Assembly: GCA_028287225.1 (NCBI GenBank) | Contig: JAQBPZ010000178.1 | Location: forward strand, 1-8,694 | DNA: 8,694 nt | Direction of reading: 5' to 3' | Origin: Gemmatimonadota bacterium | GTDB lineage: Bacteria > Gemmatimonadota > Gemmatimonadetes > Gemmatimonadales > Gemmatimonadaceae | Shown here: piece after piece, positions 6,292-8,694 of the stretch | Layout of the letters: each line of letters starts with the position of its first letter | How positions within the stretch are numbered: position 1 is the stretch's first letter | Made by a program: the position numbers and the translations under genes | The notes under the pieces: model-generated | The model's input: only the letters and a program-made list of their open reading frames with translations | What the model was told of the DNA's origin: nothing | Database searches by the model: none

Positions 6292-7022
6292 ACCATACTC
6301 GCCTCGCCATCGGCGCCCTCGCGCTCGCGCTGGTGGCCCTGCTGCTGCTCACCGTGTCCGGGCTCGGGTACCGGACCGCCATGTGGACGCTCCCCGCGGC
6401 GTTCACGATGGTGAAGTGGGCCGCCTATCTCGGGATCGCGGGCGGTGCTGCCGCCCTGGCCGGCATGTTCATCGCCCGGCCGGTCGGCCGCGCCACCTCC
6501 GTGTTCGCGCTCGCGTTCCTCATCGCCGTGATCGCGGCCGGGATCCCGTGGAGCTTCAAGCGGCGCGCCGGGCAGGTGCCGCCGATTCACGACATCAGCA
6601 CGGACACCCAGGACCCGCCCGCCTTCGTCGCCGTGCTGCCGCTTCGCGCCACCGCGAAGAACCCCGCGACGTACGGCGGCGACGGCGTGGCGGCGAAGCA
6701 GCACGCGGGCTACCCGGACATCGGCCCCGTGCACCTCACCCTGCCGCGCGACGCCGCCTTCCAGCGCGCGCACGATGCTGCCGTCGCGATGGGCTGGGAG
6801 ATGGTTGCCGCCGATTCGGCCGCGGGACGCATCGAGGCCACCGCGACGACGCGATGGTTCGGCTTCAAGGATGACGTCGTCATCCGCGTGCGCCCGGAGG
6901 GTGCAGGCAGCCGGGTGGACGTCCGCTCGGTCTCGCGAGTCGGCGGGAGCGACGTGGGCACCAACGCCGCGCGCATCCGTGCCTACGTCGCGCGGCTCGG
7001 CACCGCATCGGCCGGCGCATGA
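6288..7022 (+). CDS. DUF1499 domain membrane protein
   Basis: The 244-residue protein has three predicted N-terminal membrane helices (about 5-25, 42-62 and 70-88) followed by a soluble DUF1499 domain (about 95-240). DUF1499 marks are PPIHDISTDTQDPPAF (98-113), RWFGFKDDVVIRVRP (189-203), GSRVDVRSVSRVGGSDVG (207-224) and NAARIRAYV (226-234). The function of the family is not established; the fold may be a small alpha/beta ligand-binding module. The start is a GTG that overlaps the peptidase stop codon in GTGA. The alternative Met at residue 32 would delete the first membrane helix, so I prefer the GTG. The stop TGA overlaps the ATG of the DinB-family gene. Both overlaps point to translational coupling in a three-gene unit. 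No ribosome-binding site is obvious, which fits coupling. Confidence 0.88.
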   Translation: MNHTRLAIGALALALVALLLLTVSGLGYRTAMWTLPAAFTMVKWAAYLGIAGGAAALAGMFIARPVGRATSVFALAFLIAVIAAGIPWSFKRRAGQVPPIHDISTDTQDPPAFVAVLPLRATAKNPATYGGDGVAAKQHAGYPDIGPVHLTLPRDAAFQRAHDAAVAMGWEMVAADSAAGRIEATATTRWFGFKDDVVIRVRPEGAGSRVDVRSVSRVGGSDVGTNAARIRAYVARLGTASAGA

Positions 7023-7522
7023 GCGACGCGACGCCCGGTCTCGCCCTGCGCGAGCTCCTCGACTACACCGCCACCGAGAACCAGCGCTGGCACGGCTGGT
7101 TCTCGGACCATCCCTCGGCGCTCGACGCGTCGTACGGCAACGCGCCCCTCGCGACGGTGCGCGACGTCGTGCGGCACGTCGCCTTCGTGGAGCGCCGCTA
7201 CGCGGCCATCCTGGCCGGCTATGAGGTGCCGGCCGCGACCGGCCTCGCGACGGACGATGCCGCCAGGCTGTTCGCCTACGTCGACGAGAGCCGGCGCCAG
7301 CTCGAATCGGCGCTCCTCCAGGCGGCGGAGGGTGGGCTGCAGCGCGAGGTGGAGTTCATGACCCTGACCGCCGGGAAGCAGCGGGCGAGCGGGCGGAAGA
7401 TCGCCGCGCACGCCCTGATGCACGGCATCCGCCACTGGGCGCAGCTCGCGACCGTCCTGCGGGAGCGCGGGCATCCCACCGACTGGCCGCACGACCTGCT
7501 GCTGTCGGACGCGCTGCGCTAG
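7019..7522 (+). CDS. DinB-family protein (putative metal-dependent four-helix-bundle enzyme)
   Basis: The 167-residue protein is the usual size for the DinB/YfiT-like four-helix bundle. The metal-binding pattern is visible: His53 in VVRHVAFVE on the second helix, and His135 and His139 in HALMHGIRHW on the fourth, the classic HxxxH layout followed by a family-like AQLATVLRERG. Related proteins include thiol S-transferases that use bacillithiol or mycothiol and maleylpyruvate isomerases, but many have no known reaction, so I leave the substrate open. There is no signal peptide or membrane segment, so it should be cytoplasmic. Its ATG overlaps the stop of the DUF1499 gene (ATGA), so it is probably the last member of the peptidase-DUF1499-DinB operon. 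An intergenic gap of 149 bases follows. The start is fixed by the overlap and gives a standard N-terminus. Confidence 0.88.
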   Translation: MSDATPGLALRELLDYTATENQRWHGWFSDHPSALDASYGNAPLATVRDVVRHVAFVERRYAAILAGYEVPAATGLATDDAARLFAYVDESRRQLESALLQAAEGGLQREVEFMTLTAGKQRASGRKIAAHALMHGIRHWAQLATVLRERGHPTDWPHDLLLSDALR

Positions 7523-7553
7523 CCCTGGACGCAATCACCCGTTTTCCCGAGTC

Positions 7554-7670
7554 GTACGCGAATCGTCGCGAAGCGTGTGGAGCGCGATCCCCGCAACCAC
7601 TTCCCCGCTCCTGTCCTGAGAGGGAGATTGGTGGAGATCACCATTCCCGCATTCGTGGAGATTCGCGTAC
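7554..7670 (+). promoter_or_regulatory. Inverted repeat and direct repeats upstream of the M28 peptidase gene
   Basis: The gap between the DinB and M28 genes (7523-7671) carries GTACGCGAATC (7554-7564), whose exact reverse complement GATTCGCGTAC lies at 7660-7670, just before the ATG. GTGGAGAT occurs at 7631-7638 and again at 7655-7662, 24 bases apart, and GTGGAG also at 7577-7582. The second GTGGAG includes GGAG (7657-7660), the probable ribosome-binding site of the M28 gene. The inverted repeat could act as paired operators or as a long leader stem that hides the ribosome-binding site. No convincing promoter pair was found. Confidence 0.45.
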
Positions 7671-7671
7671 A

Positions 7672-8694
7672 ATGAAGGCAAACAGGTGTTTTTCGCACGC
7701 CGCGCTTCTCGTCGTACTCGCGGCTCCCGTCAACCTCGACGCCCAGCGCGTCGCGTCGCGCGCCGACGTCGCTCGCGCGGAGTCGACGATCACCGCGTCG
7801 GCCATCCTCCGCGACATCGGCACCCTCGCGAGCGACCGGTTCGAGGGGCGCGCGCCGGGCACGCGCGGGGAGGATTCGGCGGTCGCATACATAGAAGGAC
7901 AGTTCCGGCGGATCGGCCTTCGTCCCGGCAATCGCGACGGCAGCTACATCCAGCGCGTCCCGCTGGTGGGGACCACATCCACGGTCGACGCACGCATCAC
8001 CACCGCAGCGGGTCGGAGTCAGCCCCTCCGTCCCTTGGAAGAGATCGTCGCCTGGTCGCTGCGTCCGGAGACGCTGGTCGTCAGCCCAGCGTCGGATATC
8101 GTCTTCGTCGGCTACGGTGTGGTGGCTCCGGAATACCGGTGGGACGACTTCAAGGGCGTCGACGTGCGCGGCAAGACGGTCGTGATGCTCGTCGGCGATC
8201 CGCCCATCCCGGATCCGCGCGACTCCACCCGCCTGGACAGCACGATGTTCGGCGGCCGGGCGATGACCTACTACGGACGCTGGACCTACAAGTACGAGAC
8301 GGCGGCGGCGCGTGGCGCGGCCGCCGTGCTGCTCGTGCACCAGACGGGGCCCGCCGGCTATCCGTGGGCCACGGTGCAGAGCAATGCGCACGAGAAGTTC
8401 GAGGTCGCTGGCGGCCCTGCGCACGCGAAGGTGGAGGGCTGGATCCAGCTCGACGTGGCGCGCCGGCTCTTCTCGGCCGGCGGCCATGACTTCGCCACCC
8501 TGGAGCGGCAGGCCCGCACCCGCGACTTCCGCCCGGTGTCGCTCGGCAGCGCGGCGTCGTTCACCGTCCGCAACGCGGTGCGCCGGGTGCAGTCGCGCAA
8601 CGTCGTGGCGCGGCTCGATGGCTCGGATGCGCGGCTCAAGCGCGAGTACGTGGTGCTCTCCGCGCACTGGGACGCCTACGGCATCGGCCGGCCC
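7672..8694 (+). CDS. Secreted M28-family metallopeptidase with PA-like insertion, cut by the right edge
   Basis: The first 341 residues are visible; the gene runs off the window with no stop. A signal peptide occupies about 1-24 (MKANRCFSH, core LLVVLAAPV, probable cleavage after Ala24 in LDA|Q). Residues 45-90 (ILRDIGTLASDRFEGRAPGTRG, then AVAYIEGQFRRIGLRPG) are the hallmark opening of M28 aminopeptidases. Residues about 140-270, starting with IVFVGYGVVAPEYRWDDFKG, look like the PA (protease-associated) insertion common in secreted members. The catalytic domain resumes near 310 (RNVVARLDG), and SAHWDAYG (330-337) carries the first zinc-binding motif, His332 and Asp334. The remaining ligands (Glu, Asp, His) lie outside the window, so an intact active site cannot be confirmed. 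The family removes N-terminal amino acids from peptides using two zinc ions. GGAG at 7657-7660 is 11 bases before the ATG and supports this start. It is transcribed in the same direction as the upstream trio but after a 149-base gap, so it probably has its own promoter. Confidence 0.93.
   Translation, partial: MKANRCFSHAALLVVLAAPVNLDAQRVASRADVARAESTITASAILRDIGTLASDRFEGRAPGTRGEDSAVAYIEGQFRRIGLRPGNRDGSYIQRVPLVGTTSTVDARITTAAGRSQPLRPLEEIVAWSLRPETLVVSPASDIVFVGYGVVAPEYRWDDFKGVDVRGKTVVMLVGDPPIPDPRDSTRLDSTMFGGRAMTYYGRWTYKYETAAARGAAAVLLVHQTGPAGYPWATVQSNAHEKFEVAGGPAHAKVEGWIQLDVARRLFSAGGHDFATLERQARTRDFRPVSLGSAASFTVRNAVRRVQSRNVVARLDGSDARLKREYVVLSAHWDAYGIGRP

Noticed and set aside
7668..7673. TACAAT as a -10 promoter box for the M28 gene
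   Set aside because: It overlaps the ATG at 7672, so transcription would begin inside the coding region, and there is no -35-like sequence at a suitable distance.
7519..8667. A 382-codon minus-strand open frame opposite the M28 gene
   Set aside because: It is a shadow of the plus-strand M28 frame, which has a signal peptide, family opening motifs and the HWD zinc motif. The plus-strand frame is easy to miss only because it has no stop within the window.

Overview
The window is a high-GC, densely coded bacterial chromosome segment with nine protein genes, two of them cut by the window edges. There is no RNA gene, CRISPR array, transposase or phage gene. The mix of secreted S9A and M28 peptidases with 'AxAQ'-type signal cleavage sites, a one-heme cytochrome c, esterases of the Esterase-D/IroE type, a DinB-fold protein and weak Shine-Dalgarno signals suggests a Gram-negative, high-GC soil- or sediment-type bacterium. 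Gemmatimonadota is my best guess and Acidobacteriota the main alternative. This is an inference from gene style; no marker gene is present.

Left half (1-3335, minus strand). In transcription order: a complete MgtE magnesium transporter, a small secreted mono-heme cytochrome c, a putative serine esterase (PF00756-like), and the N-terminal 94 residues of a second esterase-like alpha/beta-hydrolase (COG4947-like). Gaps are 60, 80 and 93 bases, so the genes could be co-transcribed, but no shared pathway is obvious. The 93-base gap between the two esterases is largely filled by an unusual palindromic element built from 7-base modules. One module supplies the stop codon of the upstream esterase.

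Centre (3336-4149). A 225-base divergent intergenic region separates mgtE from a plus-strand gene for a small multi-pass membrane protein with a YdjM/DUF457-like pattern of His and Asp residues. An imperfect hairpin follows this gene, and a recognisable ribosome-binding site precedes the next.

Right half (4150-8694, plus strand). A secreted prolyl oligopeptidase with an intact Ser-Asp-His triad, a three-TM DUF1499 protein and a DinB-family protein are joined by 4-base stop/start overlaps (GTGA, then ATGA), so they form a tight, probably translationally coupled unit. After 149 non-coding bases, which carry an 11-base inverted repeat, comes the first 341 codons of a secreted M28 metallopeptidase with a PA-like insertion. 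It runs off the right edge just after its first zinc-ligand motif (HWD). The two secreted peptidases suggest a peptide-scavenging lifestyle.

No clearly new multi-gene system is visible. The most interesting items are the heptamer palindrome at 300-380, the tandem esterase pair continuing off the left edge, and the coupled peptidase-DUF1499-DinB trio.
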